Made by a program: the position numbers and the translations under genes. From Bog-105 sp965277435 (GTDB lineage: Bacteria; Acidobacteriota; Terriglobia; Bryobacterales; Bryobacteraceae), in NCBI GenBank assembly GCA_965277435.1, contig OZ255821.1, positions 4,154,001-4,218,000 of the forward strand: 64,000 nucleotides of DNA, written 5' to 3'. Shown here one piece after another: positions 36,001-44,482 of the stretch. Every line of letters starts with the position of its first letter. The first letter of the stretch is position 1. The notes beneath the pieces are model-generated. The model was given only the letters and a program-made list of their open reading frames with translations. It was not told the origin of the DNA and ran no database searches.

Positions 36001-36232
36001 AATCGCCCGGCAGAATCACACCGGTTTTCGAAAAAGCTCCCTCTTTGGTATCGAAGTGCAGACCCATCATGCGGTGCTTTTCGTCAGGCCCGTGGCAGGT
36101 AAAACAATTGTCGGAAAGAATGGGACGAATCTGACGGTCAAAGTTGACCGAGGGCGGCGCTGCACCCGCGGCACAAACGAGGCTCGAAGCCGACAGAGCA
36201 AGAACCAGAAGGCGAAATCTCAATGTAACCAC
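33086..36232 (-). CDS. PSCyt1/DUF1549/LamG/DUF1553 protein
   Basis: This is a 1048-residue exported protein. After a signal peptide comes a cytochrome-like PSCyt1 domain with the CxxCH haem motif in SDNCFTCHGPDEKHRMMGL, then DUF1549 (NPIDQFVLAKLTKEGLTPTP, GERMTMQWLDFARYADTHGY, and a second CxxCH in LGCARCHDHKYDP). A LamG/concanavalin-like insert follows (FSIAMWVKPDG, NHVLVAYDGS), then C-terminal DUF1553 (NRLTLAKWLVDPANPLTARV, NHFWQMYFG, NTPLQALTLLNDPTYVEAAR). It starts at GTG 36232. It is co-transcribed with the DUF1501 gene. Confidence 0.9.
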   Translation of the reverse strand: MVTLRFRLLVLALSASSLVCAAGAAPPSVNFDRQIRPILSDNCFTCHGPDEKHRMMGLHFDTKEGAFSKTGVILPGDSAHSKMYLRVSNPNIAMRMPPVSSGHKLTDVQIQLIKQWIDEGAKWETHWAFVVPKREEPPVVEQKAWVRNPIDQFVLAKLTKEGLTPTPEADKQTLLRRVTFDLTGLPPTAAEEKAFLEDSSPNAYEKVVDRLLASPHYGERMTMQWLDFARYADTHGYHIDSAREMWIWRDWVIQAFNHNMPYDEFTIDQIAGDLLPHATQAQIIATGFNRNHMINFEGGAIPEEYQNEYIVDRIEATSTTWMGITLGCARCHDHKYDPLRQKDFASFGAFFNSVKEKGLDGYKGNAVPFLQMPDSKQTAMKTLLLDTIKQKDEQIAASQLKWEQEQREVPVSDLTAGLKAEYTLNDSLADRLTPSENAKVVSGKLPFVPGRIAQAGDFDESPQVSLGKAGAFSSDAPFSIAMWVKPDGPSGMAVLQKYEGSPKTGAGYEVTFDYCHKDNCNLIVRMAEKGIGSGLEATSLEGAKLGEWNHVLVAYDGSRKARGIQIFINGRNVKTAVSHDNIASLSFGKGEASIGNKNWGTPFKGQLEDVRFYGRRLYASEAYQLGVLNAVHSVLEVAPDRRSDEQKKWLEAYFLKEVGNPEEHQLGTDVATLKRGVDELNREIPSTMVMADLDKPRDSYVLLRGDYRMRGDKVDPNTPAVLPPLPKDAPRNRLTLAKWLVDPANPLTARVAVNHFWQMYFGLGIVKTSEDFGSQGDPPSNQQLLDWLATEFVQNKWDVKAMQRLMVTSATYRQGSKVTPELLEKDPENRLLARGPRFRLPAEMLRDNALAVSGLINTKIGGPSVSPYQPKGLWEEMAFGGDYSAQTYVQSHGDDLYRRSMYTFWKRSVPYPSLNVFDAPDREKCTARRTVTNTPLQALTLLNDPTYVEAARAFAQRDLLTGGTTTTDRIRYAFRTATGREPSPKEFEILQGLYKKEITHYDSNPAAAKKLLEVGESKHDPKLNPSELAAWTLVASTILNMDETITNN

Positions 36233-36339
36233 CCGGAATCCGAAATACTAGCTGCCGAGATTATATCGAGTTAGTCATCGCCTTTGCAAAAGCCCATACA
36301 CAAGATGAGCCTGGAGGGGCAGGTAAGCAAGCTGAGAGT

Positions 36340-36655
36340 TGAAGATCAGCGTGCCGCAGGCAGAGAAGTTGAGCCAGGAACAGATCCGGGCATTCTTAGC
36401 AGCCAGCGAGGAAGTTCGGTTTGCAGGGGGTGCGGGCTGAGGTTTACGGTTGGATCAGCCGTACCTTGCCGGCCCACAGCAACGGACAGCAGAACCCGTG
36501 CGCATCGCGGATTGCTGCGGCGCTACACCTCGCGCCGATGTGGAACCGTTGACGGCGGTGGACGAGGCGCATGAGAGGTTGAGCGGTCCGGCCACCCGAC
36601 GCATCCTAGAGCGGGAATATCGGGAGTACGGCAAAGCAGAGCACGCAAGGGATGA
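36340..36655 (+). pseudogene. Integrase-core transposase, N-terminal remnant
   Basis: Split over frames are two pieces typical of the start of IS481-like/integrase-core transposases: LSQEQIRAFLAASEEVRFAG near 36370-36430, and DVEPLTAVDEAHERLSGPAT with RRILEREYREYGKAEHA near 36540-36650. The helix-turn-helix between them is scrambled and the catalytic core is gone. The rest of the gap between 36233 and 36854 shows nothing else recognisable. Confidence 0.5.
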
Positions 36656-36854
36656 AGTCAACCAATGGCGGGTAATGTGGGATGTGCAGCGCAAATCGGC
36701 GAGGCGTGGCTGCTGCCGGTGCAGGTTTCCCTCCAATTCCTACCGGCCTTGGAAATCGCTGTCGCGATTACCACATTCGCATCGCCCTCATCTTTGGATT
36801 GGGAAACACTTGCGTCAGCTGTAGACAGCGTAGTCCAGGTTAGGCTTGGTAATC

Positions 36855-37361
36855 ATGGTGCGGCGCTGTGAGGAGCAGGATTTTGAGTCGGTATTGGCCA
36901 TCATCAACGATGGCGCGCAGGCTTATGCAGGAATTATCCCGGCGGATCGCTGGTCAGAACCGTACATGCCGCGCGAGGAATTGCGCCGTGCCATTGATGA
37001 GCGCGTGGTGTTCTGGGGATACGAAAACGGCGGAATGCTGGTAGCCGTTATGGGACTACAACGAGTGCAGGATGTGAACCTGATCCGGCACGCTTATGTG
37101 CGCACAGGAAACCAGAAGCTAGGGATTGGAGGGCGCCTGCTTTCTGCGTTGTGGAAGATGGCGCGCGGGACAGTGCTGGTCGGTACCTGGGCGGACGCAG
37201 TTTGGGCGATCCGCTTCTACGAGAGATACGGATTTAAATTGGTCGATCAAGACGAGAAGAACCGGCTACTCAGGAAATATTGGGGCGTGCCCGACCGGCA
37301 GATTGAGACCTCGGTGGTTTTGGCCGACGCTGCCTGGCGGGCAAATCGGCCGGAAGATTAG
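36855..37361 (+). CDS. GNAT family N-acetyltransferase
   Basis: This is a 168-residue acetyltransferase. The N-terminus VRRCEEQDFESVLAIINDGA and the middle GMLVAVMGLQ are typical GNAT strands. The acetyl-CoA pyrophosphate loop is GNQKLGIGGRLLSALW (Q/RxxGxG/A variant), followed by ADAVWAIRFYERYGFKLV. The C-terminal part, RKYWGVPDRQIETSVVL, occurs in one common GNAT subgroup. I use the ATG at 36855 rather than the TTG at 36846. The substrate is unknown. Its stop overlaps by 4 bases the stop of the convergent DUF1385 gene. Confidence 0.85.
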   Translation: MVRRCEEQDFESVLAIINDGAQAYAGIIPADRWSEPYMPREELRRAIDERVVFWGYENGGMLVAVMGLQRVQDVNLIRHAYVRTGNQKLGIGGRLLSALWKMARGTVLVGTWADAVWAIRFYERYGFKLVDQDEKNRLLRKYWGVPDRQIETSVVLADAAWRANRPED

Positions 37362-38326
37362 GCAATCACCAGCACGCCGCCTTGCGCTTCTTCCAGCTGC
37401 ATGGCACGGTCGAGAGCATGGATCGCCACGGCGGTTTGGTTGTCGGAAGGCGGCTGGGTAGTCACACGCTGGAGCCACAGCCCGGGACGGGTCAACAGGG
37501 CCATCAGACCGCGCTGGCGATTAGCGGCATAGCGGATGACTTCGTAGCTGAGGCCAACGATGAATGGCAAGAGCGCGACGCGCGCGGCGAACTTGCCCCA
37601 GAAGTTATCGATCGGTAGAAAAGCATAGGCGATCATCGCAACCACGAGCACGACGACCAGAAAACTGGTGCCGCAGCGGGGATGCCACGTAACAAAACGC
37701 TGCGCGTTTTCGATGGTGACCGGCTGCCCGGATTCAAAATTGAAAACCACCTTATGCTCGGCGCCATGATATTCGAACACACGGCGCATGTCCCTGGTGC
37801 GGGAGAGCAGCAGCATGAAGCCCAGAAAGATTGCGATGCGGAGAGTGCCGTCGACCATGTTGATGGCGAAACGTCCACTAATAGCTTGGAAATGGTGGCC
37901 GAGCTGAGTCGCTATATACAAAGGCAGGAATTTATAGAGACCGATCATGAACAACAACGAACAGGCGATTTGCAGAATCATGAAGCCTGAGCCCGAGTGC
38001 TTTGTTTGCCCGATTGGTTTTTCCGCAGGCTGATCGGTAACGCCTTCGAGCGCGCATTCAGCAGAAAACTTCAAAGCCTTCATGCCGAGCCACATGGCGT
38101 GGCCGAGCGTGCCGAGGCCGCGGAAAACCGGCAGCTTGAAGATCGGATATTCGTCGGAAATGCGCTCTAACGGACTTTCTTCCGTCACAATCTCGCCACT
38201 AGGCTTGCGTACAGCCACGCAGAAGCTGTGGGGCGACCGCATCATGACGCCCTCCATCACCGCCTGACCACCAACGAGCGTGGTTTCCTCCCCGTTTTCA
38301 AGCACGGGAAGTAACTGAATATGCAT
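37358..38326 (-). CDS. DUF1385 (YqhQ-like) membrane protein
   Basis: The product of about 322 residues shows the DUF1385 signature TTLVGGQAVMEGVMMRSPHSF near the N-terminus, then PVFRGLGTLGHAMWLGMKAL. After several membrane helices comes FEYHGAEHKVVFNFESG with HPRCGTSFLVVVLVV, another conserved block. I chose the ATG at 38326; an upstream TTG at 38356 is possible. The family is widespread in Bacillota and Acidobacteriota; the function is unsettled. Confidence 0.88.
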   Translation of the reverse strand: MHIQLLPVLENGEETTLVGGQAVMEGVMMRSPHSFCVAVRKPSGEIVTEESPLERISDEYPIFKLPVFRGLGTLGHAMWLGMKALKFSAECALEGVTDQPAEKPIGQTKHSGSGFMILQIACSLLFMIGLYKFLPLYIATQLGHHFQAISGRFAINMVDGTLRIAIFLGFMLLLSRTRDMRRVFEYHGAEHKVVFNFESGQPVTIENAQRFVTWHPRCGTSFLVVVLVVAMIAYAFLPIDNFWGKFAARVALLPFIVGLSYEVIRYAANRQRGLMALLTRPGLWLQRVTTQPPSDNQTAVAIHALDRAMQLEEAQGGVLVIA

Positions 38327-38390
38327 GAAGAGACGCACGAGATTTCGCAAATTCAAGAAGGGAAACTCCCAGTTCGAGTATATCTTGCCT

Positions 38391-38396
38391 AGGAGG
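38391..38396 (+). promoter_or_regulatory. Ribosome binding site of the DUF5060 gene
   Basis: AGGAGG, 8 bases before the GTG at 38405. It fixes the start of the DUF5060 gene upstream of the frameshift, showing that the first 53 codons belong to it. Confidence 0.7.
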
Positions 38397-38404
38397 CCAT
38401 TCGA

Positions 38405-40089
38405 GTGAACATATGTGCGAAATGGGGCTGGCTAGCGGGCGTGATGCTCACGGCGACGCTGTGCGGCGCAGGTCCGGCATTTTCCACCTCAGCCCTTAAA
38501 GTGCCTGTATACGATTTCGTAGAAGTTAAAGCAAAAGTTGAATTGGACGCAAACAACCTTTTGTAGACAATGAGTTCCAGGGAGAACTGCAATACTTAGA
38601 TGAAGCGCTGATCGCCGTGGAAGGATTCTGCGATGCCGCTGACGGTTCACTCTATCGCATTCGGTTTCTGGCGACTAAGCCGGGGATTTACCACTACAGC
38701 GTAGCCCTCCGCGTCAACGGCCATGAAACCCGTTTTCAGGGAACATTCAAAGCAGTGCCAACTGGCCGCCGCGGTCTGGTGCGGGTGGATGCGCAGCACC
38801 CGTTTCACTTCATCTGGGAGGGCACAGGCGAGCATTATTTCTGGAACGGCCTGACAACCTATGCCCTCATGGGCTGGCAAAATGAACAGGAAATTCGAGA
38901 CGTCATCGATCGTGCCGCTCGTTTCAAAAGTAACCGGCTGCGAGTGTCCCTAAACGGGTCCAGGGTAAAGGATGCATCGCGCTGGTACGAGCCGGTAAAA
39001 CCATCGTCGGAGTTTCAATTCCTGTTTGGACCCTGGAGTATGCGAGGCGGGAGCGTCGATCCAATTCGCGATCCCCGATGGGATGTAAACCGGTACGATG
39101 TGGCGTTCTGGCAGAAGTATGAACGGATGGTGCGGTACGCACGTGAGAGGGATGTAGTGATCTCGGTGATTTTTTTCCTGGATGGAGAGGATGCCGGGGC
39201 GGACCCGTTTGGGAAGAGCCAGGCATTTGGCCCGGACGAGAAGCGCTACTACCAGTACGCGGCGGCGCGGCTGGCGGCGTACTCGAACGTGATGTGGGAC
39301 GTGACGAATGAATGGCACTTGTTCCGCAGCGCCTGGTGGGTGCAGGAGATGGGGAGCTATCTGAAGGCGATGGATCCGTGGAAGCATTTGATCTCTTGCC
39401 ACGGCCGGGGTGATTTTCCCTGGAAGGTTTCCTTTTGGCCGGATTTCGCAATGTTTCAGCTTTGGGACGAAGACGGGGGCTATGACGCCATGCTGCAGCG
39501 AAGAACCGCGCAGGCGGATACAGGACGGCCCATGCCGCAAATCAATGAAGAGTATGGCTATGAGGATCACTACCCGGTGAAGTGGGGCGGGAACCGAAGA
39601 GCTCCGGCGAGATCGGCGGATAACCGGCGGCGGCTGGCCTGGGAGATTGCCATGGCGGGGTGCTATCAAACGACCGGGGAGCGCGCCAACGGAGGGAACG
39701 GCAGCCATTTGGCGAGTCCGGGTGGATGGGTCAATGGAGGCTTCGATGGCTCGATGCAGATGCTGGTGGGCTATCAGCGGATGGTCGACTTCTTTACGTC
39801 AGTCGAGTATTGGAAGTTAGCGCCCATGCCGGGTGTCGGCAACGGGAGTGTGCGTGTTTTGGGGGATCCGGGGCAGCAGTATGTCGTGTATTACCAGGAC
39901 GCTGCAGCGGCAGGCGCGAGTTTAGGAATTGAACCAGGGAACTATACGGCGCGTTGGTATAACCCGCGCACCGGCGCATGGACTGAGGGGGCCGCCGTGC
40001 GAGTGAGTAGCGGCTTGAAATGGAATGCGCCGGCCGCGCCGGGTGAGGAAGACTGGGCACTGCTTTTGCGCGCGGGAGATCGTTTTTAG
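38405..40089 (+). pseudogene. DUF5060-domain glycosidase with a single-base frameshift
   Basis: From GTG 38405 the frame encodes a signal peptide (WLAGVMLTATLCGAGPAFS) and the start of a DUF5060 domain (VPVYDFVEVKAKVELDANN), then hits TAG at 38564. In the next frame the domain goes on without loss (FVDNEFQGELQY, EGFCDAADGSLYRIRF) to a TIM-barrel glycosidase ending at 40089. One C missing in the run near 38556-38558 would explain the break. The barrel has the acid/base candidate in DVTNEWHLFR and a Glu pair in QINEEYGYEDHYP. The remaining frame is well kept over 490 codons, so the loss is recent or a sequencing error. Confidence 0.8.
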
Positions 40090-40272
40090 TGGGCGTTGAA
40101 GGTAGTTCGAGCCAGCTCTGTGTCGAAAGGCCATGGTCGATGTAGCGCGTGTAGCCGGCCAGTCGCTGCGTCCAGACGGGAGCCATGGCCCGGCGGGCCG
40201 CAGAATCGGATGAAAGTCACGCTCGCCATTTTGAATATCGCCCCTAACCGCAAAATGTCAGTGTGCCTCTCG
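40090..40272. other. Short gap between DUF5060 gene and intron
   Basis: No gene, RNA or clear repeat seen. It includes the 3' exon side of the group II intron insertion. Confidence 0.4.
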
Positions 40273-42138
40273 ATCAGGTGGAGTGACCGGGATTGCGCCC
40301 GGTCACCCTCCCACACCACCGGACGTGCGGTTTTCCGCATCCGGCGGTTAAACCCAGCGGCTTTAGCTGACCGCAAGATCCGATGGCAGGAGAAAGCCGA
40401 AGCGCCGGAGGAGCTGGTTCGACAGGGCAGTCTGCACACTACCGTTGCCGGCCAGAGGCCAGGCCCCGCGCGAACTGTCCGCTACCTTCAGCATTCGTCC
40501 TCGTAACCCGAGTCTTTGCAGCGCATGCTTGCGGCCGGCGGCACTGTGCCACCTGAGCCAAAAGCACTTCCGGATGTGCCGCCGAATCCATGGCTCCAGC
40601 CGGAAGATCGGCTTACGCACTTCGGCTAGCTGAAAATAGTTCCACCAGCCCCGCACATAACGAGCCCAGTTATCGCGCAGCTGCTTGCTGGTTCGACTCT
40701 GGTTTCCTCGCCACATCTCCCGTACCTTCGCTTTGAAGCGTTCGATACTTTCCGGCGCTACTCCGATCCGCTTCGCGCGATCCAGTCGGAAGCCCAGAAA
40801 TCTACGTTCCCAGACCCTCCCGGTCCCGCTCTTAGCGACATTCACCTTCAATCGCAGATGCTTCTCGATCCAGGCCTGGAGCGAGCGGTGCGTGCGTTCC
40901 GCTGCTTGCTGACTGCCTACGTAGATGTTGCAGTCATCGGCATAACGGCAATAGCAGTGCCCTCTCCGATCCAGTTCCTTATCGAGCGCATCCAGATAGA
41001 TATTGGACAGTAGCGGAGACAGCGGCCCGCCTTGTGGCGTGCCCTCCACCGTGCTCCTCACTATCCCGTCCACCATCGCGCCCCGCCGCAGGTATTTCCC
41101 CATCAAATGCAACACTCGTTTGTCCCGAATCACTTGCGCCACCCGGCCCATCAGAATGTCGTGATTGACGTGGTCGAAGAACTGAGCAATGTCTAAATCC
41201 ACCACCCAATCCTTGCCTTCCTGCGCATACTGCTGTGCGGCTTGCACGGCGTCCTGTGCGCTGCGCCCCGGTCGAAACCCGTAACTGTGCTCGCTGAATT
41301 GCGGATCGAAGATCGGCGTCAGCACTTGCAACAGCATCTGCTGAATCAGTCGATCCATCACCGTCGGGATGCCTAATATTCGCGTGCCCCCGCTCGGCTT
41401 CGGTATCTCTACCCGCCTCACAGGACTCGGAACCCAGGTTCCCGTCAGCAGCTTCGCACGAATCTTCTCCCAGTGCGCCTGAAGATGACTCTCCAGTTCG
41501 GTCGTTGTCATCCGGTCGATTCCCGGCGCACCCTGGTTGCGTTTTACTGCTTCCAGCGCTCGCGCCCGGTTCTCGTCCGTCACCACCTCTTCCATCAGAC
41601 TCTCGTACATTGCTCTCTTTCTGAAGGTTCGCGTCGCCGGTTGGATCTCTCCGCCTTGGCTCACTGCGGCTTCACCGCTTCTGCCCTGTCGGCGCTCCTC
41701 CGGCTGCCCACCGTAGTTGTGGCGCCAGGGATTCGAGACCTCTCCACTCACCGGCTTCAGTTCCTTCTCTAGCTCCGTTCTTTGGTTCTTCGGCCCTTCG
41801 CTCCACGGACATTACTCCGCTTCTTCGCTACTACGGCCTCTGCTGACTTCTCCTCTGCTCTCACAAAGGAGATCTCCCCAGGTAAGGTGCAGAATCTCTC
41901 CCCTCGCGCCGCCTCGCTCTACCTGATGCGTCTTGATGACCTTTGGGCTTCGCTGTTTCCAGCCAGCTCGCCGCCCGCACCCGGCCTCACTGCCAGTTCG
42001 TGTTCCTACGGTCGAGAGTTTGCTACGCGCTTCTTTCAGCTTCACCTCGCGGCTACGCCTTGCGTTTCGCTACGGTTGCCGTCATCGGCTCCGATTGGCT
42101 CCTTTCATCCAACTAGATTCTGCCCATGCTGGGCACAC
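40273..42138 (-). mobile_element. Group II intron, bacterial class C (IIC)
   Basis: On the minus strand the intron appears to begin at 42138 with GTGTGCCCAGCATGGGC, a 5' end of the GUGYG type, and to end near 40273. Domain V is visible at about 40315-40349: arms around GGATGCGGAAAACCGCACGTCC with a CGC triad in ACCGCCGG, as in class C introns. Domain VI follows at about 40276-40312 (GTGACCGGG pairing with CCCGGTCAC). The intron encodes a reverse transcriptase without an endonuclease domain. The 5' exon ends in a perfect 7-bp hairpin (ACAGGCG, CGCCTGT) four bases before the intron, the target expected for class C. The exact 3' end could be off by a few bases. Confidence 0.8.
40363..41610 (-). 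CDS. ltrA: Group II intron reverse transcriptase/maturase
   Basis: This is an intron-encoded protein of about 415 residues. RT blocks are intact: VKRNQGAPGIDRM, VRRVEIPKPSGGTRILGIPT, SYGFRPGRSAQDAV, VVDLDIAQFFDHVNHDIL, EGTPQGGPLSPLLSNIYLD and the catalytic CRYADDCNIYV. The thumb/maturase part includes VRGWWNYFQL and WIRRHIRKCFWLRWH, and the end NQLLRRFGFLLPSDL is typical. There is no HNH endonuclease domain, fitting class C. I chose the ATG at 41610, where homology starts; the frame continues to a GTG at 41751. It should splice and move the intron. Confidence 0.92.
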   Translation of the reverse strand: MYESLMEEVVTDENRARALEAVKRNQGAPGIDRMTTTELESHLQAHWEKIRAKLLTGTWVPSPVRRVEIPKPSGGTRILGIPTVMDRLIQQMLLQVLTPIFDPQFSEHSYGFRPGRSAQDAVQAAQQYAQEGKDWVVDLDIAQFFDHVNHDILMGRVAQVIRDKRVLHLMGKYLRRGAMVDGIVRSTVEGTPQGGPLSPLLSNIYLDALDKELDRRGHCYCRYADDCNIYVGSQQAAERTHRSLQAWIEKHLRLKVNVAKSGTGRVWERRFLGFRLDRAKRIGVAPESIERFKAKVREMWRGNQSRTSKQLRDNWARYVRGWWNYFQLAEVRKPIFRLEPWIRRHIRKCFWLRWHSAAGRKHALQRLGLRGRMLKVADSSRGAWPLAGNGSVQTALSNQLLRRFGFLLPSDLAVS

Positions 42139-42142
42139 TGGA

Positions 42143-42160
42143 ACAGGCGTTTTCGCCTGT
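42143..42160. terminator. Terminator-like hairpin used as intron insertion site
   Basis: ACAGGCG and CGCCTGT with a 4-base loop. It lies downstream of the P5C dehydrogenase gene (minus strand) and 4 bases from the intron 5' end. Originally it probably acted as a terminator; the U-run that would follow is now displaced by the intron. Confidence 0.55.
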
Positions 42161-42499
42161 CACCGTAGCGCTGCTCTGCCCCGGGTGACCGCGAAGATCC
42201 CAAAACACCTCTGGATTCCACAACCGTGACTTTCAACGTCAGGTGAGACGCCGCCGTTCTGCAGAAGGCTCCAGCGAACTTGTTGCGGATAAGTCTGCGC
42301 TACGTCGCGCAGGCAAGTTTGAGTGGGGAAGTGTAGCGCCACCGGCTGCGAGCCTGCTGGCTCATGACGAAACACCATGCGGACGCTTGCTGCCGAGTCC
42401 ACCTGCTCGACGACGCCCGCCAGCACGCACTCGGCGCGACACAAAAGCCACACTAAAAGCGATTAGGGCAAGCGTCACTACCGTTTCATGCGCGGGCGG
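42161..42499. other. Gap between intron and P5C dehydrogenase
   Basis: About 340 bases with no convincing gene. Open frames on both strands lack family features. It seems to be 3' flanking sequence of the dehydrogenase gene. Confidence 0.4.
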
Positions 42500-44065
42500 C
42501 TAAACGACTTTTTCGGCGATCGATTTGGCTTGCGTGAATTGCAGCAGGTAATCGGGGCCGCCGGCTTTGGAATCAGTGCCGGACATGTTGAATCCTCCGA
42601 AGGGATGCGCGCCGACCATGGCGCCGGTGCATTTGCGGTTAATGTAAAGATTGCCCACGAAGAACTGGCGTTTGGCCTTTTCGATTTTGGCGGGATTGGT
42701 CGTAAACACGGCGCCCGTTAGGCCGTATTCGGAATCGTTGGCGAATTCCAGCGCCTGGTCGAAGTTCTTCGCTTTGGTCACGGCCAGCACGGGGCCGAAG
42801 ATTTCTTCCTGGAAAATTTTAGCTTTGGGCTGGATGTCGGCGATCACGGTAGGTTTGAGAAAATACCCTTCGCCCTCTGCCGCTTCCCCGCCTGTGACGA
42901 GACGGCCTTCTTTCTTGCCGGTATCGATGTATTTGAGAATGGTTTCTTTGGCGCGGGCGTTGATAACGGGGCCCATATAATTCCCCAGTTGCTCGGACGG
43001 ACCGACGGTAAGAGTCTCGGCTCTCGCCTTCAACCGAGCAAGAAACTCGTCGTAAATAGTTTCGTCGACGATAGCCCGCGAACAGGCGGAGCATTTCTGG
43101 CCCTGATAGCCGAAGGCGGAGTTTAAGACGCCGGTGACTGCTTGCTCGAGGTTGCATTCGCGATCGACAATGATGGCATCTTTACCACCCATTTCCGCGA
43201 CCACGCGCTTGATCCAAATCTGGCCTTTGGGCGTCTTGGCAGCGAGTTCGTTGACGTGCAGCCCGACTTCGCGGGAACCGGTGAAGGAGACGAAGCGAGT
43301 CTTCGGATGGGAGACGAGAACGTCGCCGATCGCCGCGCCGCTGCCCGTGAGAAGAGAGAATGCCTGGGCCGGAACACCGGCCTGCAGCATGACTTCGGCG
43401 AATTTAGCAGCAATCGTCGGGGTGTCGCTCGAGGGCTTGATGACGACGGTGTTGCCGGTAACAAGGGCTGCGGTGGTCATGCCTACCAGAATGGCCAGGG
43501 GAAAATTCCAGGGTGGAATGATGACGCCGACCCCAAGCGGCAGATAGAGAATTTCATCGCGCTCGCCGGAGAGTTGCACCAGGGGATCGGGATGAGCGAG
43601 CTTGAGAGCCTGCCGCGCATAGAACTCGCAGAAATCAATAGCCTCAGAGACATCGCCTTCGGCTTCGGCCCAGGTCTTGCCCGCTTCCACAACCAGCCAC
43701 GCGTCGAATTCATATTTGCGCTCTCGAATGATGTCGGCCATGCGCAGCAGGTATTCGGCGCGTTCCGCGACGGGCGTTGAGGCCCAGATGGGAAAGTACG
43801 AGTAGGCGCGGTCGACGGCATCGCGGGCATCCGCTTCGGAGCCTTTGGCATGCAGGCCGACAACTTCGGAGGGCCGCGACGGATTGACGGATTTCAATTG
43901 CTCGCGCGATTTGCGGCGTTCTCCGGCGAGCAGCAGATCGTATTCTTTGCCGAACTCGGCTTCCACTTTGGCGAGCGCCTGATTGGCGGCTGTAATCGCC
44001 TCAGGCTGGGTGAAGTCGGTATAGGGCTCGTTAAGGAACGGAGCCAACTGGGTTGCTGCCGACAT
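42500..44065 (-). CDS. pruA: L-glutamate gamma-semialdehyde (P5C) dehydrogenase
   Basis: This is a 521-residue aldehyde dehydrogenase of the RocA/PruA type. It has the NAD region GVIIPPWNFPLAILVGMTTA, FTGSREVGLHV, the general-base Glu in VVAEMGGKDAIIV, the catalytic Cys in FGYQGQKCSACSRAIV and EEIFGPVLAV. The end CTGAMVGAHPFGGFNMSGTD and GPDYLLQF is specific for P5C dehydrogenases. It oxidises glutamate semialdehyde from proline or arginine breakdown to glutamate. No proline dehydrogenase gene lies beside it. The ATG at 44065 starts the family N-terminus and overlaps the YtxH stop region. Confidence 0.93.
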   Translation of the reverse strand: MSAATQLAPFLNEPYTDFTQPEAITAANQALAKVEAEFGKEYDLLLAGERRKSREQLKSVNPSRPSEVVGLHAKGSEADARDAVDRAYSYFPIWASTPVAERAEYLLRMADIIRERKYEFDAWLVVEAGKTWAEAEGDVSEAIDFCEFYARQALKLAHPDPLVQLSGERDEILYLPLGVGVIIPPWNFPLAILVGMTTAALVTGNTVVIKPSSDTPTIAAKFAEVMLQAGVPAQAFSLLTGSGAAIGDVLVSHPKTRFVSFTGSREVGLHVNELAAKTPKGQIWIKRVVAEMGGKDAIIVDRECNLEQAVTGVLNSAFGYQGQKCSACSRAIVDETIYDEFLARLKARAETLTVGPSEQLGNYMGPVINARAKETILKYIDTGKKEGRLVTGGEAAEGEGYFLKPTVIADIQPKAKIFQEEIFGPVLAVTKAKNFDQALEFANDSEYGLTGAVFTTNPAKIEKAKRQFFVGNLYINRKCTGAMVGAHPFGGFNMSGTDSKAGGPDYLLQFTQAKSIAEKVV

Positions 44066-44072
44066 AACGACC

Positions 44073-44357
44073 TTAGAGCCGGTCCTCAATAGTTTTTTCG
44101 GCTATTTTGCGGCCCCGTTCAAAGAGCTCGGCCGTTTCTTCGGCGATCTCACGGCCACGTTCGTAGAGTTCGCGTCCACGGTCGACGATGTCCTGGCTGG
44201 ATTCGAGGATCGATTTGCGGCCTCGTTTCGCCTGCTTTCTGATGACGCGCCGGGTGCGTACGCCGGACTGGGGGGCAACCAACAGCGCAACGGCGCCGCC
44301 GAGCAGAAGACCTCCGACAAACCAGCCAATGAGAGCGCCACTATTTTCGCGTTCCAT
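44073..44357 (-). CDS. YtxH domain-containing protein
   Basis: This is a 94-residue protein with one N-terminal membrane helix (GWFVGGLLLGGAVALLVAP) followed by the YtxH motif APQSGVRTRRVIRKQAKRG and a charged coiled coil (DRGRELYERGREIAEETAEL). The start has AAAGGAG upstream. YtxH proteins are small stress-linked membrane proteins of unsettled function. It lies 7 bases before the P5C dehydrogenase and is probably co-transcribed. Confidence 0.88.
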   Translation of the reverse strand: MERENSGALIGWFVGGLLLGGAVALLVAPQSGVRTRRVIRKQAKRGRKSILESSQDIVDRGRELYERGREIAEETAELFERGRKIAEKTIEDRL

Positions 44358-44397
44358 GATTCTCCTTTGCTTTCATTTTATGCACGTGGCCCCGCAG

Positions 44398-44482
44398 CGT
44401 AGGCTTCAGCCTGCCATAGCAGAAGCGGCGATCTACCCCGGCGCGACGGCGACGGTCTCAAACCAAGCTAAATAGCCTGCCA
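44398..44482. repeat. REP-like repeat, copy 2 (long form)
   Basis: Begins CGTAGGCTTCAGCCTGCC, continues with a GCGGCGATCTACCCCGGCGC block and GACGGTCTCAAA, and ends with AGCCTGCCAT. The same order of blocks is found at 57310-57402, with about 80 percent identity by eye. Confidence 0.65.

Noticed and set aside
35231..36274. Long plus-strand frame opposite the PSCyt1/DUF1553 gene
   Set aside because: Antisense shadow; the minus-strand protein has signal peptide, haem motif and conserved domains.
42160..42453. Minus-strand frame between the intron and the P5C dehydrogenase
   Set aside because: No ribosome site, no family pattern; codon choice looks random, so likely non-coding.
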